Shown piece after piece: positions 26,462 through 34,659 of a DNA stretch of 64,000 bases (positions are counted from its first letter, which is position 1; each line of letters begins with the position of its first letter). The stretch is from NCBI RefSeq assembly GCF_001898575.1, contig NZ_MKUD01000081.1, forward strand, positions 29,592 through 93,591, given 5' to 3'. The stretch comes from Spirosoma sp. 48-14. Its GTDB lineage: Bacteria > Bacteroidota > Bacteroidia > Cytophagales > Spirosomataceae. A program made the position numbers and the translations under genes. The notes under the pieces were generated by a model. That model was not told the DNA's origin. It worked only from the letters and a program-made list of their open reading frames with translations, and did not search any database.

Positions 26462-26790
26462 CGCTCAGATTTTGTTTTGGTGAACGATACAAAGTTGGCC
26501 GTTGCCCCTGGCGGCTGAAATAGCGAAAAGCCTGTATTCCAGTTACAGGAATACCTATATTTCAGCGTATAGATGAAAACCTGTATTCTCCTTACGCTAT
26601 GCTCATCATCCATTCTCCAATACGATATCAACCTAAGAGCAGTCGCATTCATTAAGTGGCTTTCAATGAGCCTACTTTGGCCATAGGATAAGTAAACAGA
26701 CGATCACTAATCCTAAAAAATACAACCTATCTGCCCAAAATGCGTTGTATTAAGACACCTTGTCGCATGATACCTTAATTCTGTAAAGCC
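26462..26790. other. Intergenic region between divergent genes
   Basis: About 330 bases separate the divergent starts at 26461 (minus) and 26791 (plus), so promoters for both should lie here. A small hairpin (GTATTCC/GGAATAC, 26534-26554) is present. A 64-codon minus-strand frame at 26458-26652 has no recognisable features and was not accepted. Confidence 0.5.
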
Positions 26791-27753
26791 ATGGATAAGC
26801 GTCTTTTTCTCTCATTAGCCGTTTTGGCTGGTTTACAAATGGGCTGCCAGTCTCGGGGCGATGAACCCGTTCAGCCCGACCAGCAACTAGCCTCAGCAGC
26901 CGCCCGGCAATCGTCGGACCCACTTACACCTGATTCGATAGCGGCTTACCGGCCTGCCTTTGGCGATGCTAATACGGTTCGTCAGTTTCCATACAGCAAC
27001 GCCTATCAACTCAACACAGCGCTCCGGTTAACCCGTGTTCTGTACAATGGTCGGCCTATTCGTAACTATCTGTACAACGATCAGGGACGTTTGGCCGAAC
27101 GAACTGATTATTACACCGATGGAACGCATATCTATAAAAAGTTCACGTATAGTTACGAAGCGGGTAAACCAACTAAAATTGTCTCGGAGATCAACAAGGA
27201 GGTTAATGCCTTGACGAGCTATCCACGGAAGAACGAGCTGCGGCCCAGCACCGTAAGCACACTGGCCGATAGTGCTGGCTGGATTCAAAAAACAACCGCT
27301 ATCGAATTTCTGGACGGGTATCAGAAGCCCGGCACAACGGTATCTCGTTTAGGATTCAGCCAGGCTGGTCTGCTGATCTGGGATGAAAAAACAGACCAGA
27401 AAGGTGTTCTGAGTCAGTACACGCTGTACCGTCGCGATGAATCGGGCAATGTTATCCTTCGCCGAACAGGCCTGCTTAACAACCGATGGGAAGCCGTTCG
27501 CTATAGCTACGACCAAAACCCAAATCCGTTTCGCACGACCGGCGATATTCAACCGCTCGACTTTGGCGATCTGAATGGCCTTGACTTGATAGCAGTTAAC
27601 AACACCGTTACAGCCTCTTCAACAAACTCCGAAGGAAGCCGTGTCCAGTGGCAGTACGATTACAGCTATCGTTCAGATGGGTATCCGTCCCGCGTTGCTA
27701 TTTACCGGGATGAACGCCAGGTTAGTACAGTAGAGTTTGTGTATAACCAGTAA
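26791..27753 (+). CDS. Lipoprotein of unknown function with YD-like repeats
   Basis: The 320-residue protein begins with a lipoprotein signal (LAVLAGLQMGCQSRGDEP; lipidated Cys about 19). Motifs such as RNYLYNDQGRLAERTDYY, LTRVLYNGRPI and YSYRSDGYPSRVAIYRD recall the YD/Rhs-like beta strands often found in Bacteroidota surface lipoproteins. No enzyme motif is visible. It ends before a strong hairpin and is convergent with the PQQ dehydrogenase gene. Confidence 0.75.
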   Translation: MDKRLFLSLAVLAGLQMGCQSRGDEPVQPDQQLASAAARQSSDPLTPDSIAAYRPAFGDANTVRQFPYSNAYQLNTALRLTRVLYNGRPIRNYLYNDQGRLAERTDYYTDGTHIYKKFTYSYEAGKPTKIVSEINKEVNALTSYPRKNELRPSTVSTLADSAGWIQKTTAIEFLDGYQKPGTTVSRLGFSQAGLLIWDEKTDQKGVLSQYTLYRRDESGNVILRRTGLLNNRWEAVRYSYDQNPNPFRTTGDIQPLDFGDLNGLDLIAVNNTVTASSTNSEGSRVQWQYDYSYRSDGYPSRVAIYRDERQVSTVEFVYNQ

Positions 27754-27870
27754 AACACCTACTCCCCTAACACAGATTTGGGTTTACTGCTCCATTGTAA
27801 GCAGCTTTTTTTGACAAGATCGTATTCAGGAATTGACGGAAAGCCCTACGGTCAAATCGGTTGGGTTACA

Positions 27871-27912
27871 GGCCAGGTAATTTTGATAGTCCGCTCTCAA
27901 AATTACCTGGCC
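27871..27912. terminator. Bidirectional terminator between convergent genes
   Basis: A perfect 16-bp stem (GGCCAGGTAATTTTGA with its complement; 27871-27886 and 27897-27912) closes a 10-nt loop. It lies between the lipoprotein gene ending at 27753 (plus) and the dehydrogenase gene ending at 27965 (minus), so it can serve both directions. Confidence 0.8.
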
Positions 27913-27964
27913 GCTTCTTGCTCTATCCCAACGTTGGCCAACCGCTTACCGACACAGGGGTTGT

Positions 27965-30070
27965 TTACGGTAAAGCAAACGCCACGTACCGATCCCCCGA
28001 TTTCGTTTTAAGTTTGCCACCCCCGCAGGCAATCACCACATATTGCTTGCCATTAACCGCATAGGTACTGGGCGAAGCATACCCGGCAGCAGGCAGTTTG
28101 GCCCGCCAAAGTTCACGGCCCGTTTTGCGGTCGAAAGCCCGAATTAGCTCGTCGCGCGAGGAGGCAATGAAGAGCAACCCGCCCGCCGTGACGGCCGGAG
28201 CCCCGTAGTTGTCGGTGCCCGTCGGGGGTACGCCCTTCGCTACTAATTCAGGGTACTCCCCCAGCGGGACTTGCCAACGGTGCTCACCCGTATTCATATC
28301 AATTGCCGTCAGCGTGCCCCAGGGCGGGCGACTCACGGGGTACCCGGCCCGGTCGTACCAGCGGGTAAATCCGGTATGGTGGTAGGGTGATGTATTCAGG
28401 TCTTCCTTGCTAGCCACAGACGTTGTTTTGCCGAACAGGAAATCTACGATGGCTCTGCGTTCGGCTTCTTTCAGATGGGTAAAGGCAGGCATCATGCCCT
28501 GGCCTTTGGCCAGAACCTGAGCCACCGACGTCTCGTTGCGTTTTTGGGAAATGCGGATCAGGGCCGGATAGCTGCCGTCGTGGCTCCCTTCGCGGTCCTG
28601 ACCGTGGCAGGAGGCACAATGTGTCTGGTAGAGCTGGCTACCCGTACGGTCGACGACTGCGGCTGATGTCGGACTGGCAGGGGTCGGAACGAGTCCCATA
28701 GTGACCGGAATTTGCTTGGCCGGAACGTACATAATGCCGGCTTCATCTACTGCGGCCCCGCCCCACTGTGCCCCACCATCGGTGCCGGGAAAAAACACGG
28801 TCCGGTTAGGGCTCAGAGGAAGCGGAATAAACTCTTTTCCCGATTGCCAGCGCCGGAGCTGGGCTACGATCGTATCGCGGTCGGTAACAAAGTCGTTAAT
28901 ATCGCTTTCTGAAAACGATTGTCGGGTAAAAGGCGCGGGTTTGAGGGGAATTGGCTGGGTGGGCCAGGCCTTTTCTCCCGGAACAGTAGACGCAGGCATG
29001 GGTCGCTCTTCAATCGGAAACAGCGGTTTACCTGTGACACGGTCGAACACAAACAGGAAGCCTTGTTTGGATAATACCGAAACAGCATCCACCTTTTTGC
29101 CATCGTGAACAACGGTGAATAGATTAGGCGGAGCCGGAATATCACGATCCCAGATGTCGTGGTGGATCGTCTGAAAATGCCAGAGTCGCTTGCCTGTAGT
29201 CGCGTCGAGAGCGATCAGACTGTTGCCGAACAGGTTCTGCCCGGGCCGGGTGCTGCCGTACAAATCGAAGGCTGCCGTTCCTGTGGGCACGTAGACGATG
29301 CCACGCTGCCGGTCGATGGCCATACCCATCCAGTTGTTAGCGCCACCGAAGTTGCGGTAGCCGTCTTTCGGCCAGGTGTCGGCCCCGTACTCGCCGGGGT
29401 GCGGAATGGTGTGAAATGTCCAGACGATCCGCCCCGTATGCAGGTCATAGGCACGCACGTCGCCGGGCAAGGCCGGGGCAATTTCCGACACCCGGTGCCC
29501 CATGATGAGCAGATTTTTATAGACTACACCCGGCGTGTTGCTCACTACGTACTCGTCGGCTCCGGGACGGGCAAGCCCTTCTTTCAGGTTGATTTTTCCG
29601 CCTTTGCCAAAACTGGCGACTGGTTTTCCGGTTCGGGCATCAAGGGCGTAGAGCAGCGAGCCATAGGCGAAGTAAATCCGGGCCTGCCGTCCATCAGTCC
29701 AGTACGTAACACCCCGGCTGTTCATAGCGAAGGTATCGTCGGTAAAATTCGTTTTCCAAAGCTGTTTGCCCGTGGCCGCATCGAGGGCAAAGGCCTGCGA
29801 GCCTGCCGAAACCCCATACAGCACACCATCAATGATGAGCGGGTTGCACTGAATTTGGGTATTGTTTTTAAGTGTATCGACCCCACCCGATGCATATTCC
29901 CAGGCAACCTTTAACCCAGCCACATTGCCAGGATTCAGTTGGGTAAGCGGTGAAAAATGGTTGCGATCGGGCCCGCCGTTGTATTCAGGCCAGTCGGTGG
30001 TAGCGGGCTTTTCGGTCAGGCTGAGTAGACCAACAGATAGCAGTAAGGTGAGGTAGGAGAAGCGCTTCAT
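27965..30070 (-). CDS. Periplasmic PQQ-type dehydrogenase with inserted cytochrome c domain
   Basis: Quinoprotein dehydrogenases oxidise alcohols or sugars in the periplasm. The 701-residue protein has a signal peptide (1-20), propeller blades with tryptophan-docking-like repeats (LDAATGKQLW, ALDARTGKP, LDATTGKRLWHFQ), HHDIWDRDIPAPP (303-315) as in membrane glucose dehydrogenase, and a c-type heme site CASCH (485-489) with a possible distal Met in GMMPAF (525-530). The heme domain lies between late blades, so electrons would pass to the respiratory chain without a separate cytochrome. It ends block 2. PQQ biosynthesis genes are not in the window. The substrate is probably an aldose, by inference. 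Confidence 0.88.
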   Translation of the reverse strand: MKRFSYLTLLLSVGLLSLTEKPATTDWPEYNGGPDRNHFSPLTQLNPGNVAGLKVAWEYASGGVDTLKNNTQIQCNPLIIDGVLYGVSAGSQAFALDAATGKQLWKTNFTDDTFAMNSRGVTYWTDGRQARIYFAYGSLLYALDARTGKPVASFGKGGKINLKEGLARPGADEYVVSNTPGVVYKNLLIMGHRVSEIAPALPGDVRAYDLHTGRIVWTFHTIPHPGEYGADTWPKDGYRNFGGANNWMGMAIDRQRGIVYVPTGTAAFDLYGSTRPGQNLFGNSLIALDATTGKRLWHFQTIHHDIWDRDIPAPPNLFTVVHDGKKVDAVSVLSKQGFLFVFDRVTGKPLFPIEERPMPASTVPGEKAWPTQPIPLKPAPFTRQSFSESDINDFVTDRDTIVAQLRRWQSGKEFIPLPLSPNRTVFFPGTDGGAQWGGAAVDEAGIMYVPAKQIPVTMGLVPTPASPTSAAVVDRTGSQLYQTHCASCHGQDREGSHDGSYPALIRISQKRNETSVAQVLAKGQGMMPAFTHLKEAERRAIVDFLFGKTTSVASKEDLNTSPYHHTGFTRWYDRAGYPVSRPPWGTLTAIDMNTGEHRWQVPLGEYPELVAKGVPPTGTDNYGAPAVTAGGLLFIASSRDELIRAFDRKTGRELWRAKLPAAGYASPSTYAVNGKQYVVIACGGGKLKTKSGDRYVAFALP

Positions 30071-30272
30071 GAGTCGGTTTAGCAGAACGTATACATGAAC
30101 ACAAAATGACCAAAAGTTGCAGTAAACTTTCGGTGTATGTAGCTCAGTAACAGCAAAACTCAGTCAGCATTACTTTTTACTGACTTCGCTACCTACCGTT
30201 TCTCTATTTTCTACGTCAAGCCCCACGTTGCTTCAGGTATTAGTACGGTGGTTAACATCCAGCGAACCCAGG

Positions 30273-30614
30273 TCAGAGTCGGGTCAAACGGCTATTTAGT
30301 AATCGGTTTCGAACCTCTGTGAATAAGAAGGTTCGAAACGACGTGGTCATGGTTAAAAACCGACGCTGGCGGTGAAACTCGTAAAACACATCAGACACAA
30401 TGTATTCGGCTTTTTCTTCAGACAGAACCGTTCGAAACGCATAACTACATAGTGAGACGTAATACCGTTGGAACAATAGCGTAATCCCCAGATCTGGATC
30501 TACGTCAAATGCCATCCGAATTATCGAATCCGTTTCCGAATTCAGGCTACTCCCTAACCAATCGGTGATACAATTTTCCGGCTCATCAGTCGGTTTCTCC
30601 CCGGTGCAAGGCAT
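30273..30614 (-). CDS. Truncated ECF sigma factor, region 2 only
   Basis: The 113-residue product matches the N-terminal half of the ECF sigma factor at 45821-46471. It has IIRMAFDVDPD, LLFQRYYVSLCSYAFR, the region 2.2-like EKAEYIVSDVFYEF and the region 2.4-like SFRTFLFTEVRNRLLN. It stops where the linker to region 4 would begin, and no region-4 helix-turn-helix is visible in any frame of the following 200 nt. It may be a decayed gene or a small protein that binds RNA polymerase or an anti-sigma factor. It starts 11 nt after the propeller gene, so it is probably co-transcribed. Confidence 0.75.
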   Translation of the reverse strand: MPCTGEKPTDEPENCITDWLGSSLNSETDSIIRMAFDVDPDLGITLLFQRYYVSLCSYAFRTVLSEEKAEYIVSDVFYEFHRQRRFLTMTTSFRTFLFTEVRNRLLNSRLTRL

Positions 30615-30625
30615 CAGTGGGCCGC

Positions 30626-31738
30626 TTATTTCCCGAACGAATACAACAGTAATCCATAGCCGACCCCAGCCGGATCGGCGGTATTGGCAAGCTGAAACGC
30701 CATATACTTACCATCTGACGATACAACCGGATTCGATGCCTTACCGCCTTCGTAATCATTGAAGTTGGTGAGCCGGACAAAATCTTTTCCGGTGCCATCG
30801 AGTTTCAGCTTCCAGATGTCGATGTTCGAAGGGCCGCGCTTTCCACCCAGCCAATCACACTGGCGATCGGCTTCAACCAGCGTATGCTTTCCATCGGGAA
30901 AAATGCCTTCGCATTCGTTATAGGTTTGGGGTTTCTGCGAATGGTTGACCACCTGATTTGTTTTCAGATCGAGGGTCATGACCGATGCGTTGATATTGAT
31001 CTGTTTGCCAGCCTCATCCCGTACCGGCTCATACCGCACAAAGGTCATTTTGGTGTCATTATCAAAAAAATCCTGTGCTTCATACGGGTAGCCATCTCCT
31101 TCGTAAACAACCTTTTTGTTGACTAATTTGGGCGTTCCACCAGACAGGTCGACCTCGCAGACCACCAGCCGGGAGGCTTTTTCGGGTAAGTCGGGGGCCT
31201 GATCGTGCACCTGCGAATACGCGATTTTCATACTCTTCTTCGAGATAGCCATACCCTCGCTCATGTGTACGCCCAGCTTCACGGGTTTTGAACCTGGCTC
31301 TTTGCTCAGGAACCAGAGTTCATTATCGCGGGATCGGCTGACGCGGATATCTTCGAATTTCTCAGGCCCAATCAGAATGTAATCGCCAGAGGCCAGGTGC
31401 ATGACCCGTAAAAAAACCGCTGCAGGCACATTGCAGGTCAGGCATTTCACCTGCCGGGTTGCCAGATCGAGCACCATCGCATCGCCAAAGCTTTTAGCCA
31501 TAAACGCAATCCGCTTGTTATCAGGCGAAAAATCGGCCCGCTCCCCAAACCGGGTTAGGACCTGAATATTTTTCGGCAACTGATCGAGCGGACTGCCTGC
31601 TTTCCGCTTTTTTAAGGGTTCATCTGCCAAAGCTTGTTTAGCTGGATGGCCGGGCAAGCGTCGATTGAGTAAACCTGGATTCTCGGTGGGCAAAGCCGCG
31701 AAGAAATAACTGGCCAGAAGGATAAGGGATACGTTCAT
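30626..31738 (-). CDS. Secreted PD40/TolB-like beta-propeller protein
   Basis: The 370-residue protein has a short hydrophobic N-terminus (MNVSLILLASYFFAALP) and PD40-like blades such as RADFSPDNKRIAFMAK, GIFPDGKHTLVEAD and PVVSSDGKYMAFQLA. Related folds occur in TolB, in oligogalacturonate lyase and in many Bacteroidota envelope proteins. No catalytic metal site is clear. It follows the 877-residue glycosidase gene by 32 nt, so it may bind or process the same glycan. Confidence 0.75.
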   Translation of the reverse strand: MNVSLILLASYFFAALPTENPGLLNRRLPGHPAKQALADEPLKKRKAGSPLDQLPKNIQVLTRFGERADFSPDNKRIAFMAKSFGDAMVLDLATRQVKCLTCNVPAAVFLRVMHLASGDYILIGPEKFEDIRVSRSRDNELWFLSKEPGSKPVKLGVHMSEGMAISKKSMKIAYSQVHDQAPDLPEKASRLVVCEVDLSGGTPKLVNKKVVYEGDGYPYEAQDFFDNDTKMTFVRYEPVRDEAGKQININASVMTLDLKTNQVVNHSQKPQTYNECEGIFPDGKHTLVEADRQCDWLGGKRGPSNIDIWKLKLDGTGKDFVRLTNFNDYEGGKASNPVVSSDGKYMAFQLANTADPAGVGYGLLLYSFGK

Positions 31739-31770
31739 CTATCTGAAGGGTTAAAGAGTGAGGACGCGTT

Positions 31771-34404
31771 TTAACGGATCAATTGCACGATGCGATAGGG
31801 CGTTTCCTTATTAAAATCAGGATAAATTTTACCTCTGCCCTGTTTATCCATGATCTCGATGTAGTACATAAAATCCCATTTAGGATTGATCTGATCTGCC
31901 AGTACGCTTACCGTATAGTTGTTTTTAGCACTACCCGAGGGCTGCATCGCCAACGTTTGATAAGGCAATTCCTGATTCACATTCCGATACCGCAGCTTTA
32001 CCCATTTGATACCCGCCGGAGCACTGACGGTTATACTAACGGGAATTGGTTTACCCACAGGAACGGGTGCTACAGGCTTGTGAACGACCTGGAAGAGATC
32101 GGGCAGGGCAGCATCGGTAGGCGGTTTGTAGGGCAAGGGTTTGCCAGCAGCCGTTGTTCGGGCCGTACTGGCTTCGGCCTGTAAGGTGTTGCGTTTCTGT
32201 TCCAGACTTGCCAGCCCTTTTTCCAGAGCCGCCAGTTCATCCCGCCAATGTCCGCAGAGATCAGCCACGCAGACGCCCATCGCCAGGTTATCGGTATACA
32301 CATCTCCAGCAGCCGTCACTAGCTGCCGCCAGGCATTGACAGCCTCCCGCTCTTTAGCAATCGACTCGTCCAAAGCCGCTTTGTTCTGCGTCCGCTCAAA
32401 AATCCGGTAGTTGACCGCAGCCAGAATCCGCTTCGAATGGTACAGCGACAGATTCGACAGAATTTTTAAATCCGTCAAGGTCGACACCAGTTCCTTGCTT
32501 CGCGTAGAGCCTGCGGCCTTTTCGGCCTGGGCAATTAATTGATTCAACGTTTCGGACGTTTGCCGAAACCAGTGGCTATTGGCCGATGGCAACACGCGTG
32601 CAGTTTCGCCCCCTTCGGTTCGGAATTTGGCTTCTTCATCGAAACTGGCAAACTGGGCCATATCGCTCAATTCGGCTTTGGCAAACGAAGGCAGATCGCC
32701 CAATCGCTGTTTTTCGGCCCAGCCACGGGTAGTTGGAAAACTGCTGTAGGGGTAGCTGGACGTAATGATGCGGGGCAGAATCCAGCTCGCCTGATGCAAC
32801 GCCTTTGCCAGAACGGGACCCGCTTTCTCACCAAATCGACGGTTGAATTCGTTGTTCCAGACGGCCGGATCGGTAGCCGGATTGTAGCCTATCCGGCCAA
32901 ACGTCTGAAAGAAATGCCAGTAACGTTCAAACTCCCAATCATAGTAGCGATAGGATGCCGACAGCAGATCGAACGGTTGGGCATCGTGTGGCTGGGCCTC
33001 CATTTTAGTCGCCAGCGGTTCGTTCACTTCAAACCCATCGCCATCGTAGAGATGCGTACTTTCGGCAAAACGACGCACGTAATCCGGGTCGCCCCACAAC
33101 AGGATACGGCTAGTTCCACCGTTCCAGAGCCGCCAGTGCATGCGGTAGGTTTTGGGGTATCGAAGTAGTTGCGCGTAGCTGTGTCGAATGGGACTTTTAT
33201 CGGGATTCACAAGGGTTGGGTGGTACGGCATACCCATCTGCTCCATCCAGAACTTGGTGGTAATACGGAAATTCACCCCAATATCCTGTGCACTCTGAAT
33301 CACCGATTCGGGCAATTCTTTCGCCCGAAGATCCAGCCGAAGATTCGGGGCCGTCGTTTTCATCATACGGAACACATCGGCCCAGAAGCTCTCCTGTTCG
33401 CCTTCTTTCAGACCCGATTCGTTGTGCATCCGAAACTGAATGGCATCCAGATTAGGCACTTGCTTAATAAACTTAGCCAATGCCGCTTTGGTATAGGCTG
33501 TCAGGTTATCGGCCGTAACGCCCCATACCAGACCCGGAACGGGTTTGTCGGGCGCATCCTTCGTACCGGGAATACCGCCCCCCTGCACACCGCCCCGGTA
33601 AATATGATCCCAGATACCAACCGTAAATCGAATTCCCCGGTCGTGGGCCATCTGAATCAGCCGATTGAAGGCCGCCAGATTTTTCTGCTGTTGCTGGGGT
33701 TGCAGACCAACCATTTTCACATCAGGATAGCCCTCCACATCGAAGAAGTAGGGATAACACGGCGCCAGAAACCCGCCATTCTCATAACCAAAAATCACGA
33801 CCAGGGTATTGAACCGGTTTTGCGCCAGTCCATCCAGATAGCGTGCCCAATGGGCTTCATCATACAGGCGGCTCTCCCAGTACGCCCGGTTCATGGTATA
33901 AATAGAAACAGCCCGCTCAGTAGCCGCCGGTTTCTCGGTTATTTCTTTCAGTTCACTCAACGGATTCTGAGCGTTTTTCGCCCACTGAATTCGGTCAGCC
34001 ACATCCAGTAGAGCATACATGAGTCCCCGGTCGTCGGCACCACTTACTACCCAAACGGGCTTGGCGGCCTGCGTAGTTTTCCAGACGGTTAAGGCTTCAG
34101 CACTGCGGGGAGCCGGGCGACTTCCGGCTTTCAGCAACCGGGCAGCCGATCCCGATCCCATTGCCAGCCCGGTTACCAGTACCATTTTGCCGTGAGCCTG
34201 TTCAACAGACCCCACTTTTTCGACCGAAACCTGTTTGGTCTTAAGCACATCCATCACTTTGGTCAGCGCATGACTAACGGGCGCTCCAACCATTGGATCG
34301 GTTACGAGTGATACCGTCTGGGCAAAGCTTCCGATTGGAAACAGTAGTAGCAGCGCAATCCCCAAACGGAGAAACGGCTGACATGCAAAAAAGAGCTTTT
34401 TCAT
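31771..34404 (-). CDS. Exported alpha-glucuronidase-like protein, class B
   Basis: The 877-residue protein has a Sec signal (1-29), an N-terminal domain with the WVVSGADDRGLMYALLDVAD motif (about 118-137) as in alpha-glucuronidase/GH20b domains, a TIM-barrel with E329 in FRMHNESGL, then ILLWGDPDYVRRF, a long helical part and a C-terminal beta domain (about 780-877). Its paralogue at 36828 shares this plan. Compared with class A (20957, 34660) it lacks the NED acidic motif and carries an extra C-terminal domain. Activity is unproven; a hydrolase for acidic glycans is the best guess. Confidence 0.72.
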   Translation of the reverse strand: MKKLFFACQPFLRLGIALLLLFPIGSFAQTVSLVTDPMVGAPVSHALTKVMDVLKTKQVSVEKVGSVEQAHGKMVLVTGLAMGSGSAARLLKAGSRPAPRSAEALTVWKTTQAAKPVWVVSGADDRGLMYALLDVADRIQWAKNAQNPLSELKEITEKPAATERAVSIYTMNRAYWESRLYDEAHWARYLDGLAQNRFNTLVVIFGYENGGFLAPCYPYFFDVEGYPDVKMVGLQPQQQQKNLAAFNRLIQMAHDRGIRFTVGIWDHIYRGGVQGGGIPGTKDAPDKPVPGLVWGVTADNLTAYTKAALAKFIKQVPNLDAIQFRMHNESGLKEGEQESFWADVFRMMKTTAPNLRLDLRAKELPESVIQSAQDIGVNFRITTKFWMEQMGMPYHPTLVNPDKSPIRHSYAQLLRYPKTYRMHWRLWNGGTSRILLWGDPDYVRRFAESTHLYDGDGFEVNEPLATKMEAQPHDAQPFDLLSASYRYYDWEFERYWHFFQTFGRIGYNPATDPAVWNNEFNRRFGEKAGPVLAKALHQASWILPRIITSSYPYSSFPTTRGWAEKQRLGDLPSFAKAELSDMAQFASFDEEAKFRTEGGETARVLPSANSHWFRQTSETLNQLIAQAEKAAGSTRSKELVSTLTDLKILSNLSLYHSKRILAAVNYRIFERTQNKAALDESIAKEREAVNAWRQLVTAAGDVYTDNLAMGVCVADLCGHWRDELAALEKGLASLEQKRNTLQAEASTARTTAAGKPLPYKPPTDAALPDLFQVVHKPVAPVPVGKPIPVSITVSAPAGIKWVKLRYRNVNQELPYQTLAMQPSGSAKNNYTVSVLADQINPKWDFMYYIEIMDKQGRGKIYPDFNKETPYRIVQLIR

Positions 34405-34410
34405 AAGTGC

Positions 34411-34591
34411 TCAAGCATAAATAGTTTAGCGTATGCGACAAGGGCGTTTTGTCATAATGACGAAGGAGTCAAGCATAAATACGTTCTACGTTCGACAATG
34501 GCGTTTTGTGTGACCCCGTCGGGGTCAAAGGTTTATAGCGATCATAGCTTCTATATACATTTGACCCCGACGGGGTCACACAAAACGCCAT
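34411..34591. repeat. Tandem repeat plus 32-bp palindromic inverted repeat
   Basis: TCAAGCATAAATA occurs at 34411 and 34469 (58-nt period), each time followed by a related GCGACAA/CGACAA...GGCGTTTTGT. The second unit runs into a perfect inverted repeat, 34498-34529 with 34560-34591. Each arm holds the palindrome TGACCCCGTCGGGGTCA. It fills the space between two glycosidase genes of the same orientation. It may be a regulatory site, a terminator or a mobile hairpin. Confidence 0.88.
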
Positions 34592-34659
34592 CCTAACTTT
34601 AACTTCGCGTATTTGCTTACATTCATTTTTAGGCATTATTGACTTCTATTTCTGACCCA

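Noticed and set aside
26458..26652. A 64-codon minus-strand frame upstream of the NTF2-like gene
   Set aside because: No domain, signal or plausible start context. It overlaps the next gene start and lies where promoters are expected.
27778..28011. A 77-codon plus-strand frame after the lipoprotein gene
   Set aside because: It runs through the bidirectional terminator and into the antisense of the PQQ dehydrogenase gene. No family resemblance.
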